The position numbers and the translations under genes were made by a program. Positions 14,214-22,912 of a stretch of 35,752 nucleotides of DNA are shown one piece after another. Origin of the DNA: Nitrospirota bacterium (GTDB lineage: Bacteria; Nitrospirota; Thermodesulfovibrionia; Thermodesulfovibrionales; UBA6898); the NCBI GenBank assembly GCA_021811105.1, contig JAJZPM010000040.1, positions 1-35,752 on the forward strand. Direction: 5' to 3'. The notes under the pieces are model-generated. The model did no database searches, had not been told where the DNA came from, and was given only the letters and a program-made list of their open reading frames with translations. Every line of letters begins with the position of its first letter. Positions within the stretch are counted from its first letter, which is position 1.

Positions 14214-15605
14214 TCCTTTGAAATCTCCGGCATGGATGCCGTATTTCCTCATAAGATGCTGGAGAGACTGTCTTTCAATGCATGCCTTTTTTGCTGCCAT
14301 TGAGACATTGCCTTCCGAGTCTTTCAATAGCCGGGTGATATACTGGACGTTGAATTTTTCGAGGACGTTTCTCCTTGCCTCTTTATATTCAAGGCTGCAG
14401 ATAACAGATACGGTGTCCTCGGGACAAATCGCCTTGAGAGATTCGCAGCTGAAATCCTCGGGACCAATGGTATCTCCCTTTGAGAATATGACGGCCCTTC
14501 TGATCTCATTCTGGAGCTCCCTCACGTTGCCGGACCATTCTCTTGAAACCAGGATCTTCAATGCATCTTCCGAAAATCTCTTTCGAGGGATCCCGAAGTC
14601 CGCACAGTAATAAGAAAGGAAATGGTTTGCAATCAAAGGGATGTCCGTGGCTATCTCTCTCAGGGACGGGGTTTGGAGCGAGACAACATTCAGCCGGTAA
14701 TACAGGTCTTCCCTGAACTGGCCCGAGGCTATTTTCTCTTTGAGATTCTGATTCGTGGATGCAATTACCCTGACATCGACCTTATGCGTCCGGGTATCAC
14801 CTAACGGCTTTATCTCCTTCTCCTGCAAAACCCTCAGGAGTTTTGCCTGGAGCACGGGAGAAATATCGCCGATCTCATCCAGCAGGATTGTTCCTGAGCG
14901 GGCAGCGTGAAAGAGGCCTTCCTTGTCCTCGGCGGCCCCTGTGAAGGCGCCTTTCCTGTACCCGAACAGCTCGCTTTCCAGTATGTTTTCCGGGATCGCC
15001 GGACAGTTCACGGTAACAAAGGGCTTGCCTGCCCGATTACTCAATGAGTGCATCATTCTGGCGGACAGGTCCTTGCCTGTTCCCGTTTCCCCGGTAATCA
15101 GCACGGTCACATCAGTTTTCGCCACGAGCTGTATGGTTTCGACAAGCTTTCTCATTGCGGGGGACGTGCCGACAAAACTTTCGGATGTTTCCTTTTCCCT
15201 GATTTTTTTCTCGAGGGCGCGATTTCTCTGGATGAGAGCGTGATGCTCCATTGCCCTTTTTATAGTATGGAGCAATCTTTCTTCGTCAAAGGGCTTGGTA
15301 ATATAATCGTATGCGCCGAGTTTAAGGGATTCCACGGCGTCCTCAATGCTTCCGTAGGCGGTCATTATAATTACGATAACGGAGTCGTTCATCTTCTTGA
15401 TGCGTCTGAGGAGCTCCATGCCGTCCATCTTCGGCATCCTTATGTCGATAAGCGCAATACCTGTCATATCTCCTGTAACCATGCTCAAGGCTTCTTCGCC
15501 GCTGCCCGCAGTCAAAACATCGACGTCCAACTCCCTGCGGATCACCCTCTCAAGGAATCTCAGCATATCGGGCATGTCGTCGACTATAAGGAGTGACTGT
15601 CTCAT
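14196..15605 (-). CDS. Sigma54-dependent response regulator (NtrC family)
   Basis: A 469-residue regulator with three domains. The receiver (about 1-120) has acidic residues near 9-10, phospho-acceptor Asp54 in ALIDIRMPKMDG and Lys104 in YITKPF. The AAA+ domain (about 143-370) has the Walker A TGETGTGKDL, the sigma54-contact loop GAFTGA at 219-224, the Walker B TILLDEIGDI and the WSGNVRELQN sensor region. The C-terminal Fis-type helix-turn-helix reads GNVSMAAKKACIERQSLQHL. ATG 15605 overlaps the kinase stop as ATGA, so both are translated together. When phosphorylated it should activate sigma54 polymerase. The nearest -24/-12 promoter is the one in front of the rhodanese gene immediately downstream, which makes rhodanese-yeiH its likely target. 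Confidence 0.95.
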   Translation of the reverse strand: MRQSLLIVDDMPDMLRFLERVIRRELDVDVLTAGSGEEALSMVTGDMTGIALIDIRMPKMDGMELLRRIKKMNDSVIVIIMTAYGSIEDAVESLKLGAYDYITKPFDEERLLHTIKRAMEHHALIQRNRALEKKIREKETSESFVGTSPAMRKLVETIQLVAKTDVTVLITGETGTGKDLSARMMHSLSNRAGKPFVTVNCPAIPENILESELFGYRKGAFTGAAEDKEGLFHAARSGTILLDEIGDISPVLQAKLLRVLQEKEIKPLGDTRTHKVDVRVIASTNQNLKEKIASGQFREDLYYRLNVVSLQTPSLREIATDIPLIANHFLSYYCADFGIPRKRFSEDALKILVSREWSGNVRELQNEIRRAVIFSKGDTIGPEDFSCESLKAICPEDTVSVICSLEYKEARRNVLEKFNVQYITRLLKDSEGNVSMAAKKACIERQSLQHLMRKYGIHAGDFKGSANKI

Positions 15606-17563
15606 GATTCCGTAATCCCCGCAGGAAGCCATATCCTGAATATCGTTCCCTTGTCCTCTTCGCTTTCACAGGAAATTTCGCCTTTGTGCTCCTTGATTAT
15701 ACCGTAAGTCACCGCAAGTCCGAGGCCCGTTCCCTCTCCGGGCTCTTTCGTGGTAAAGAAGGGCTCGAATATTCGGTTCTGAATATCTTTTGGAATACCC
15801 TTCCCCGTGTCGGAAAAAACGATCCATACGCCGTCCCGCCCGGCGGCATAACGGGTAGATATGGCGACAAGGCCGCCGGGACGCAGGGCCTGATAGGCGT
15901 TCATGAGAAGGTTCATGGCAACCTGTTTCATCTTGTTCACGTCAATTATAATCTGCGGCAGAAGGGGGTCGTAATTCCTTGTGATGCTCATGCCGCTTCC
16001 GGAGAACCTGCTCTCAACGACGGATACAACGGACTCTACAATGGCGTTGATATCGGCCTCCTCATATCTAGGCCTGGTCTGCCTCGCAAAGTTGAGGAGG
16101 TCTTCGACTATTTTTTTGCAGAGCCCGGCGTTGTTGTGGATCACCGCCAGGTCTTCCCTGGCCCGTCCCTCCGCGCCCTCTTTCATTAAAAGGCTTGTGT
16201 ACCCAAGGACGACACTGAGCGGGTTATTGATCTCATGGGCGACGCCTGCTGCCAGCTGTCCCACGGAGGCGAGCTTATCGGCGTGCCGTATCCGTTTCTC
16301 CATTCTCTTTCTCTCTGTAATGTCCTTGATGATGCATTCGTATCCGCATACGTCATTCTTTTTGTCCTTCCGGTACGTGGCGCTGATCAGGACATGCGTT
16401 TCGTCCCCGTCTTTCTTCCTGAAGACGGTCTCGTAGTCTTTTATGAAGCCGTCTTTTTCGAGTCTGCGGAAAACTTCGTCGAGGGCCTTTTCGTCGGCAA
16501 AGGAATCGTTGAGGGAAACACTCCCCACGAGGTCCGCCTTGCTCCGCCGGCCGAGAAGTTCAATGCCCGCATTGTTGATGTCCACAATGAATCCCGGGCA
16601 GTCTGCAAGAATGATAGCATCCTTTGAACCTTCAAAGATACGGCGGTATTTCAATTCTGATACCGTCAGGTTTTCCTGAGATTCCTTCAGGTGATCGATC
16701 ATCTGATTGAAGGATTCGGCAAGCGCGGAGATTTCATCGTGGCCCTTTGCGTCGAACCTTACGTCAAGCCCTTTCTCGCCCCTCGCGATCGACTGAAAGA
16801 AAGAACTCGCCTTTTTCAGAGGCCTTGCCGCGATGGCATAATAGAAATAATTGAGAATGAGGAAAAGGGAAGCCATCCCCGCCAGTCCGAGGAGAAACAG
16901 GGAAAAGGCGATCTGGCGAATCTGATAAAAAGTCTCGTCCACAGGGATGGCGACGGATTCCAGACCCACCACGTCTCCGACCTGCCAAAAGTGGCCATGG
17001 CTTTTTCCGTAGCGCTCCACCAGCGAGTGAGGGGCCTTTGACGGATCTCCATGGCACATCGCGCACTGCTGCTCCATGGAAATAGCTTTGAAGTGGGCAA
17101 AATATTCTTTCCCGTCCCTCGTTATCAGCCCCTTCCACTCACGTTTGACGTCACGGTTCCCGGCGAACTCCCGTATAAAGCGCGCCTCAAATTTGTCCGC
17201 CCTGTTTGCGGGATTGATAGGGTCGATGGCGACTCTCCGGTAGATGAAATCAGGGAATCTCTTCTCAAACCTCTTCATGATCCCCTTGTTGACAAAGGAA
17301 GTAGACATGGCTTCCCGAACGAATTCTTCCTTCGGCAATACATGATACATCTGCGGCCGCAGCTCATCTCTAACATACTCCATGGTGGCTTCGATATGTC
17401 CCAGCACGAGGTCTGTCTTCTGGTAGGTGTCCTTTATATAGAGGCTCTTCAGATGTTCATAAAAAAAGAGCGAGATTATACTGACGGCGCAAAAAAGTAT
17501 TATTCCCAGACCGAGCATAAATTTCGTAGTCAGTCGTCGGGGTCTCCATGAGATTTTGGACAT
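15602..17563 (-). CDS. Membrane histidine kinase with periplasmic haem-type (DUF3365) sensor
   Basis: A 653-residue hybrid-free sensor kinase. TM1 is about 14-35 and TM2 about 216-240, and the periplasmic region between them is a DUF3365 (Tll0287-like) domain with a c-type haem motif at 167-171 (CAMCH). A HAMP domain (about 241-297) and a PAS domain with PAC (about 303-415; YRRIFEGSKDAIILAD ... GYECIIKDITERK) follow. The kinase core has the H-box GVAHEINNPLSVVLGY (His443), the N-box NLLMNAYQAL, DTGKGIPKD and GTGLGLAVTYGI. Domains of this type bind haem and are thought to sense redox state or small ligands. AAGGAG precedes the ATG. It is translationally coupled to the sigma54 regulator. The signal is unknown; oxygen, NO, sulfide or redox poise would all fit the neighbours. 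Confidence 0.93.
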   Translation of the reverse strand: MSKISWRPRRLTTKFMLGLGIILFCAVSIISLFFYEHLKSLYIKDTYQKTDLVLGHIEATMEYVRDELRPQMYHVLPKEEFVREAMSTSFVNKGIMKRFEKRFPDFIYRRVAIDPINPANRADKFEARFIREFAGNRDVKREWKGLITRDGKEYFAHFKAISMEQQCAMCHGDPSKAPHSLVERYGKSHGHFWQVGDVVGLESVAIPVDETFYQIRQIAFSLFLLGLAGMASLFLILNYFYYAIAARPLKKASSFFQSIARGEKGLDVRFDAKGHDEISALAESFNQMIDHLKESQENLTVSELKYRRIFEGSKDAIILADCPGFIVDINNAGIELLGRRSKADLVGSVSLNDSFADEKALDEVFRRLEKDGFIKDYETVFRKKDGDETHVLISATYRKDKKNDVCGYECIIKDITERKRMEKRIRHADKLASVGQLAAGVAHEINNPLSVVLGYTSLLMKEGAEGRAREDLAVIHNNAGLCKKIVEDLLNFARQTRPRYEEADINAIVESVVSVVESRFSGSGMSITRNYDPLLPQIIIDVNKMKQVAMNLLMNAYQALRPGGLVAISTRYAAGRDGVWIVFSDTGKGIPKDIQNRIFEPFFTTKEPGEGTGLGLAVTYGIIKEHKGEISCESEEDKGTIFRIWLPAGITES

Positions 17564-17726
17564 CTATACTCCTTGATTATTATAACTCCAGTTGGGTTGT
17601 TAAAGGAATTGAACGGGACGCGGGACTGCAAGAAGAAGACGCGGCTCCATCATAGTGCGGGACACAGCCGTCGGAATTCCAGCCGTCGAAAAAAACCGAA
17701 AAAGGCCTTGAAAATGCTTAATCAGG

Positions 17727-17754
17727 TTGACAATTTTGGGAAACCCGGTAGAAT
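17727..17754 (+). promoter_or_regulatory. Sigma70 promoter for the oxidase operon
   Basis: TTGACA (17727-17732) and TAGAAT (17749-17754) are spaced by 16 bases in the divergent region between the kinase gene and the SCO1 gene, about 55 bases before the SCO1 start. A small palindrome, TTTTGGGAAACCCGG, fills the spacer and might be an operator. Confidence 0.65.
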
Positions 17755-17809
17755 TGAATGGAAGAGTTTTTTGTATGCGCGCATAAACGCAGAGTAACGA
17801 GGAGATGGT

Positions 17810-18610
17810 GTGAAAAAGACGGCACTCTTTGCGCTTATCCTTGCCCTTTTTCTGAGCGGCAGGGCAGGGGCGCAGCTGACAGGCTACGCGGAACCGGGGC
17901 TTGATGAAAGGCCGGGCAGCTTTATTCCCCTCGATCTGACATTCCGGAACGAGAAGGGCGAACCTGTCGTACTGAAGAAATTCATAGACAGACCGACCGT
18001 CCTGATGCTCGTCTATTACAGCTGCTCCCATATCTGTCCTCAGTTTCTCGGGGGATTTGCGGATTCTCTCGCCGGCCTTCTGCTCGACCCGGCGAGGGAC
18101 TACAGGGTTCTCACCGTCAGCTTCGACGAAACCGACAGGCCGATGGACGCCCGTGAATTGAAAAAGAATTATATCAAGGCGATCGGCCGTCCCTTTCCGG
18201 AGGATACGTGGCATTTTTTGACGGGCGATCAGGATAACATCATGAGGCTGTCCGATGCAGTGGGGGTAAGGTTCACGAGGGCCGGCCATGGGTTTGTACA
18301 CCCGGAGGTGCTGATTTTCTTATCGCCGGAGGGAAAGATCACGAGGTACCTTCAGGCACCCAAATACAGCTACGGCCTCCCCTCACCCATGACTTTTTCG
18401 GCCGTAGACCTGAAGACCGCCTTTTCCGACGCCTCGGACGGAAAGGTCTTCGCCTCCGGGAAAGGGGTAACGCCGCTATTTTGTTTCCTGCACGAGCCTG
18501 CAAACCAGGAGCTGTTCTTCAACATGCTCAAGGTGACCGGAGCCCTGACGCTGCTCGGCCTCTTCCTGCTCTTCGTCTACCTTAGGTCAGGGAAAAAATC
18601 GACACCATGA
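17810..18610 (+). CDS. SCO1/SenC-family copper chaperone for cytochrome oxidase
   Basis: A 266-residue thioredoxin-fold protein that helps build the CuA centre of cytochrome oxidase subunit II. A signal peptide covers residues 1-21 (MKKTALFALILALFLSGRAG). The copper-binding C-x3-C motif is YYSCSHICPQF near residue 68, and the matching distal histidine is in HGFVHPEVLIFLSPEG. A C-terminal membrane helix (LTLLGLFLLFVYL) is followed by Lys-rich residues, so the domain faces the periplasm with its tail anchored. GTG 17810 is preceded by GAGGAG. It is the first gene of the oxidase operon, 12 bases ahead of subunit I, the usual position for a CuA assembly factor in caa3 clusters. Confidence 0.93.
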   Translation: MKKTALFALILALFLSGRAGAQLTGYAEPGLDERPGSFIPLDLTFRNEKGEPVVLKKFIDRPTVLMLVYYSCSHICPQFLGGFADSLAGLLLDPARDYRVLTVSFDETDRPMDARELKKNYIKAIGRPFPEDTWHFLTGDQDNIMRLSDAVGVRFTRAGHGFVHPEVLIFLSPEGKITRYLQAPKYSYGLPSPMTFSAVDLKTAFSDASDGKVFASGKGVTPLFCFLHEPANQELFFNMLKVTGALTLLGLFLLFVYLRSGKKSTP

Positions 18611-18622
18611 AGAGGTGGTAAT

Positions 18623-20206
18623 TTGGAAAATACGGCGTCCGAATACGAAAGTTTCTATCATGGGAAAGGAAAGTACAAAGGCATCCTCTCCTGGCTCATG
18701 TCTACCGACCACAAACGGATAGGCATCCAGTATCTTGTTGCGCTCCTGACCTTTTTCTCGGTCGGCGTGCTACTGGGGCTGCTGATCCGTCTCAGCCTGA
18801 TCGCTCCCGGCAAGTTCATCGGACAGGAGACTTACAACCGCGTTTTCTCTGTCCACGGGATAATCATGATCTTCCTCTTCATCATCCCGGGCGTCCCTGT
18901 CGCCTTCGGTAACTTCTTTCTACCGATCTTGATAGGGGCAAGGGACGTCGCATTCCCCCGGCTGAACCGTTTTACCTGGTGGATATATCTTGCCGGCGCG
19001 ACTCTGGTCGTTTTTTCTCTCTTTGCAGCAGGCGGCGCGCCCGATACGGGCTGGACCTTCTACGCCCCATACAGTATACGGGCAAAGGCGAACATCACAC
19101 TCGCGGTCACGGGCGTCTTCGTGCTCGGTTTTTCGTCGATCCTCACCGGCATCAATTTCGTTACTACGATCCACCGGCTGAGGGCGCCCGGCATGACGTG
19201 GTTCAAGCTCCCCCTTTTCGTATGGACACTGTATGCGACCGGCTGGGTCCAGCTGCTCGCAACGCCGGTGCTTGCCATAACCCTTGTGTTCATCATACTC
19301 GGCAGGGTCTTCGGCGTCGGGTTCTTCGACCCCTCGAAGGGGGGCGACCCGATCCTCTACGAACACCTCTTCTGGACCTATTCCCATCCGGCTGTATATA
19401 TTATGGTGCTGCCGGCGATGGGGATCATCAGCGAGGTAATCCCGGTCTTTGCGAGAAAGAAGATATTCGGCTATAAGGCGGTCGCCTTCTCGGCCATCGG
19501 CATCGCCTCTGTCGGCTACTTCGTCTGGGGCCACCATATGTTCACGAGCGGGATGAGCGACACCGCCCGGATAATCTTCTCCTTTATCACCTTTCTCGTG
19601 GCGGTCCCGAGCGGGATAAAGATCTTCAACTGGGTCTCGACCCTGTACAAGGGGTCTATAGTCGGCAGCGCCCCTATATATTTTGCCCTTACGTTTATAT
19701 TCCTCTTTTCGATCGGAGGCCTTACCGGGCTTATAATCGGATCGCTCGAACCTAACCTCCAGCTTCATGGGACCTATTTCATCGTCGCCCATTTCCACTA
19801 TGTCATGTTCGGGGGGGCCGGTTTTGCTATTCTCACGGCGCTCCACTACTGGTTCCCCAAGATGTTCGGCAGGATGTATCCGGAAAGACCGGCGAAGATC
19901 GGCTGGTTCATCCTCTTCATCGGCTTCAACCTCCTTTATTTCTCGATGTTCATCCTCGGGTATGAGGGCATGCCGAGGCGGTACTTCGACTATCCGCCCA
20001 GGTATTTTCCTCTTCATCTCGTATCGACGATAGGCTCGTGGATCCTCGCGATAGGACTTGCGATCATCGCCGGCAATCTGCTAAGGGCGCTCTTCAAAGG
20101 ACCTAAGGCACCGGCGGACCCCTGGGGCGGAAGGACCCTCGAATGGACGATCCCCTCTCCGCCCCCGACAGAAAACTTTGCGGAAACGCCGGTCATCAGG
20201 GATTAA
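18623..20206 (+). CDS. ctaD: Cytochrome c oxidase subunit I, haem-copper A2 type
   Basis: A 527-residue subunit with about 12 membrane helices, holding the low-spin haem and the haem a3-CuB centre. TTG 18623 is used because GAGGTGG lies just upstream. Ligands seen: His78 (VHGIIMIF), CuB His255 with the cross-linking Tyr259 (SHPAVY), His304 and His305 (GHHMFTSGM), His390 and His392 (AHFHYVM). The D-channel glutamate of HPEVY is absent (Ala257), and the preceding residues are Tyr253-Ser254, the YS signature of A2-type oxidases. K-channel elements (AVPSGIKIF) and N/D entrance residues (FGNFFLPILIGARD) are kept. It should reduce O2 to water and pump protons. Confidence 0.97.
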   Translation: MENTASEYESFYHGKGKYKGILSWLMSTDHKRIGIQYLVALLTFFSVGVLLGLLIRLSLIAPGKFIGQETYNRVFSVHGIIMIFLFIIPGVPVAFGNFFLPILIGARDVAFPRLNRFTWWIYLAGATLVVFSLFAAGGAPDTGWTFYAPYSIRAKANITLAVTGVFVLGFSSILTGINFVTTIHRLRAPGMTWFKLPLFVWTLYATGWVQLLATPVLAITLVFIILGRVFGVGFFDPSKGGDPILYEHLFWTYSHPAVYIMVLPAMGIISEVIPVFARKKIFGYKAVAFSAIGIASVGYFVWGHHMFTSGMSDTARIIFSFITFLVAVPSGIKIFNWVSTLYKGSIVGSAPIYFALTFIFLFSIGGLTGLIIGSLEPNLQLHGTYFIVAHFHYVMFGGAGFAILTALHYWFPKMFGRMYPERPAKIGWFILFIGFNLLYFSMFILGYEGMPRRYFDYPPRYFPLHLVSTIGSWILAIGLAIIAGNLLRALFKGPKAPADPWGGRTLEWTIPSPPPTENFAETPVIRD

Positions 20207-20210
20207 TGGA

Positions 20211-20819
20211 ATGATCGTGCAGGCGGCAGGACGGAGAGACCGCATCGGGGCGAAATACGGCATGTGGTTATTTCTCTTTACCGAGATCCTCTTCTTCGGA
20301 GGCATGTTTCTTCTCTATTCGGTGTATCGGTCGGAGTATCCGGTGGAATTCCATGCCTCCGCAGCCGAGGAAAACCTGCTTCTCGGATCGATCAATACCG
20401 CGGTCCTTCTTACCAGCAGTCTCTTCATCGCCGTGGCGATCTCGGCGGTGAAGAAGGGAAGTTACCGGCTTTCGATCATCTTTCAGGTTGCGACGATACT
20501 TATGGGGCTTGCCTTCTTGGGCATAAAGTCGGTCGAGTGGTCCGAAAAAATCACGAGGGGAATATATCCGAACTCTCCTGTTCTCGATAAGATGAAGATG
20601 GGAGACATCCTTTTTTTCGGTCTGTATTATGTGATGACCGGCATCCACGGCATCCATGTCTTTATCGGGATCTGCGTGATATCGTCCATGGTCTATTTCA
20701 CGCTCACCGGAAACATCACGAAGGAAAACTTTTCGAAGATCGAGAATACCGGGCTCTACTGGCATTTCGTGGATATCGTCTGGATATACCTGTTTCCGCT
20801 TTTTTATCTGATAACGTAG
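20211..20819 (+). CDS. ctaE: Cytochrome c oxidase subunit III
   Basis: A 202-residue membrane protein with five predicted helices, the short subunit III form of caa3 oxidases. ATG 20211 is preferred over an upstream in-frame start inside subunit I because AGGG lies in front and the length then fits the family. Typical segments: KYGMWLFLFTEILFFGGMF in helix 1, VLLTSSLFIAVAISAVKKG, the conserved YYVMTGIHGIHVFIGI, and the C-terminal GLYWHFVDIVWIYLFPLFYL. It carries no redox centre and stabilises subunit I. It starts 4 bases after subunit I stops. Confidence 0.95.
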   Translation: MIVQAAGRRDRIGAKYGMWLFLFTEILFFGGMFLLYSVYRSEYPVEFHASAAEENLLLGSINTAVLLTSSLFIAVAISAVKKGSYRLSIIFQVATILMGLAFLGIKSVEWSEKITRGIYPNSPVLDKMKMGDILFFGLYYVMTGIHGIHVFIGICVISSMVYFTLTGNITKENFSKIENTGLYWHFVDIVWIYLFPLFYLIT

Positions 20820-20829
20820 GAGGAGGAGA

Positions 20830-21126
20830 ATGACACTGAATGCGACGGAAAGTCAGGACCATATCAGCTCCTATCGCACGTATTTCTTCATATGGGCGGC
20901 GCTGATGCTCCTTCTCGTCGCGACCATAGCCGTGGCAAAGGTGGAGGTGTCGAGATATAGCGTCCTGCTGAACCTGTTCATCGCGACCGTGAAGGCCGGC
21001 CTGGTCCTCTTTTTCTTCATGCATCTGAAATATGAAAACTGGTTTCTGAAGGGCGTATTGTTCATGGTGCTCGTGATGCTGGCAATCGTGATAGGGTTGA
21101 CGTTCTCCGACGTCTGGTACCGGTGA
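20830..21126 (+). CDS. Cytochrome c oxidase subunit IV (small, prokaryotic type)
   Basis: A 98-residue protein with three hydrophobic helices: YFFIWAALMLLLVATIAVAK, LLNLFIATVKAGLVLFFFMH and VLFMVLVMLAIVIGLTF. The KAGLVLFFFMHLKYE segment is characteristic of prokaryotic cytochrome c oxidase subunit IV / CyoD-like proteins. It has no cofactor and probably helps assembly or stability. GGAGGAGG precedes the ATG. It lies between subunits III and II in the operon. Confidence 0.9.
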   Translation: MTLNATESQDHISSYRTYFFIWAALMLLLVATIAVAKVEVSRYSVLLNLFIATVKAGLVLFFFMHLKYENWFLKGVLFMVLVMLAIVIGLTFSDVWYR

Positions 21127-21136
21127 GGATGAAGCA

Positions 21137-22039
21137 ATGATACTCGGCCCTTCGAATGTCGCCGGCAAGATAGAGACCTCGTTTCTGATCATCACTGCTG
21201 CCTGCGTCGCCCTGCTGGTGGCGGTCACGATCACCATGCTCGTTTTTATCTACAAGTACAACCGCAGGAGAAACCCGGTCCCGGAGGATATCGAAGAGAA
21301 CCTTCCTCTGGAGGTTGTATGGACCGTTCTTCCGACGCTGCTGGTGCTCGGCATGTTCTATTTCGGGTGGGTCGACTTCGATTATATCCGCAACCCGCCG
21401 AAAGACGCGATGCCGATCGACGTGATCGCCCGCCAGTGGTCATGGACCTTCAGGTATCAGGACGGCAGGCAGACCGATACCCTGCGCGTGCCGGTCGGAA
21501 AACCGGTAAAGCTGGTACTCACTTCCGAGGATGTCATTCACAGTCTCTTTATCCCGGCCTACAGAATAAAGGAGGATTGTGTCCCGGGGCTGAAGACCCA
21601 CCTCTGGTTTAACGCGGACCAGACAGGCACGTTCGACATCTTCTGCACAGAGTATTGCGGACTCGAGCATTCCCATATGCGGGCCAAGCTGATCGCGATG
21701 CCGGCAGCGGATTTCGAGAGATGGTATGAGACAAAGGAAGAGGCAAAGAGGGCAAACAAGGGGCTGGAACTCCTCACGACAAAGGGCTGCCTCGGCTGCC
21801 ATACCATTGACGGAAGTCCCAAGGTCGGGCCGACCTTTAAGGGCCTTTTCGGCAGCACGGTGACGGTCACGACGAATGGAAAGGAGCGGACGGTCACCGC
21901 GGACGAGGAGTACGTCGAGAGGTCTGTCCGGAACCCCGGGGCCGATGTGGTGAAAGGCTATCCGAATATCATGCCGAGGCTTCCTGTGACGGATGAGGAG
22001 TTGAAGGAGATTGTGGACTATCTGGAGACGCTGAAGTGA
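21137..22039 (+). CDS. ctaC: Cytochrome c oxidase subunit II with fused cytochrome c (caa3)
   Basis: A 300-residue protein. Two membrane helices (about 15-40 and 58-80) anchor a periplasmic cupredoxin domain with complete CuA ligands: His135 (DVIHSLF), Cys170 and Cys174 (FCTEYCGLEHSHM), Glu in the same loop, His178 and Met181. A C-terminal cytochrome c domain follows, with haem attachment at Cys218-Cys221-His222 (CLGCH) and a distal Met near 279 (NIMPRLP). This fusion defines a caa3 oxidase, in which electrons enter through the attached cytochrome. The order I-III-IV-II, with subunit II last, differs from the common II-I-III-IV order. Its last codons overlap ctaB (GTGA). Confidence 0.95.
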   Translation: MILGPSNVAGKIETSFLIITAACVALLVAVTITMLVFIYKYNRRRNPVPEDIEENLPLEVVWTVLPTLLVLGMFYFGWVDFDYIRNPPKDAMPIDVIARQWSWTFRYQDGRQTDTLRVPVGKPVKLVLTSEDVIHSLFIPAYRIKEDCVPGLKTHLWFNADQTGTFDIFCTEYCGLEHSHMRAKLIAMPAADFERWYETKEEAKRANKGLELLTTKGCLGCHTIDGSPKVGPTFKGLFGSTVTVTTNGKERTVTADEEYVERSVRNPGADVVKGYPNIMPRLPVTDEELKEIVDYLETLK

Positions 22040-22896
22040 AGCCTTACCTGGAGCTCTGCAGGCCGAGGATATCCGCCCTGTCGGCCCTTTCGGCCGCAGT
22101 GGGCTTTATACTTGCAGCGGGCGGCATGGGGACCGGGGCGCTTGTTGCGGCCGCAGGGGTATTTTTTCTTGCGTGCGGCGCATCCAGCCTGAATCAGTAC
22201 CAGGAACGGGAGTCGGACGCGCGCATGCCCAGGACAAAGGAACGACCTATTCCCTCGGGGGGGATCAGTCCGCCGGGCGCTCTTTATTTCTCTCTTTCCC
22301 TGATAGTTCCGGGTCTTGCCGTACTGCGTCTGTCGGCTGAAAACGCTGCGCCGTTTCTGCTCGGCCTGCTCGCGCTGCTCTGGTACAACGGCGTCTATAC
22401 GTTCCTGAAAAAAAGGACCGTCTTTGCCGCAGTGCCGGGCGCACTTGTCGGCGCGCTCCCCCCGGCGATCGGGTGGACTTCCGGAGGGGGTCTGCTCGCC
22501 GACCCTAGAGTCGCCTTTCTCTGTTTCTTTTTCTTCATGTGGCAGACACCGCATTTCTGGCTGCTCCTTCTCGACCGGGGGCCGGAATATGAAGCGGCCG
22601 GTCTTCCGTCGTTGACGCGCATGTTCAGGAGGCCGCAACTCCTCAGGATCGTCTTCGTCTGGACGGTCGCTGCCGCGGCCAGCGTGTTGCTTATCGGTTT
22701 GGTAGGGGTCGTGAGAAGCCCCGCGGTGAAACTCGCCCTCTGCGCGGCATCGGCCTGGCTTGTCTGGAACAGTGCGGGACTTTTTCACCGCGGCAGGCCG
22801 GACTGCTCTTCCGCATTTCACCGAATAAACATTTTCGCGCTTGTCGTGATGGTGCTCATGTCCATAGACGGACTCGTGCGGAATATTGTGCTTTGA
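22036..22896 (+). CDS. ctaB: Protohaem IX farnesyltransferase (haem O synthase)
   Basis: A 286-residue UbiA-type polytopic prenyltransferase that adds a farnesyl group to haem B to make haem O. The first prenyl-diphosphate motif region is NQYQERESDARMPRTKERPI, with the RT-x-RP signature, though one usual Asp is Glu. The second is DRGPEYEAAGLPSLT. Several hydrophobic helices fill the rest. GTG 22036 overlaps the subunit II stop. Haem A synthase (ctaA) is not in the window, so whether the oxidase receives haem A or haem O cannot be decided here. Confidence 0.93.
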   Translation: MKPYLELCRPRISALSALSAAVGFILAAGGMGTGALVAAAGVFFLACGASSLNQYQERESDARMPRTKERPIPSGGISPPGALYFSLSLIVPGLAVLRLSAENAAPFLLGLLALLWYNGVYTFLKKRTVFAAVPGALVGALPPAIGWTSGGGLLADPRVAFLCFFFFMWQTPHFWLLLLDRGPEYEAAGLPSLTRMFRRPQLLRIVFVWTVAAAASVLLIGLVGVVRSPAVKLALCAASAWLVWNSAGLFHRGRPDCSSAFHRINIFALVVMVLMSIDGLVRNIVL

Positions 22897-22912
22897 ATTC
22901 TCCCGGCACGAA

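Noticed and set aside
17564..17600. TATAAT on the minus strand (17584-17579) as the kinase promoter
   Set aside because: It would start transcription inside the ribosome binding site, and no -35 box sits at a workable distance.
18920..20017. A 365-codon minus-strand open frame inside oxidase subunit I
   Set aside because: Highly charged, featureless product opposite a conserved membrane protein; antisense shadow.
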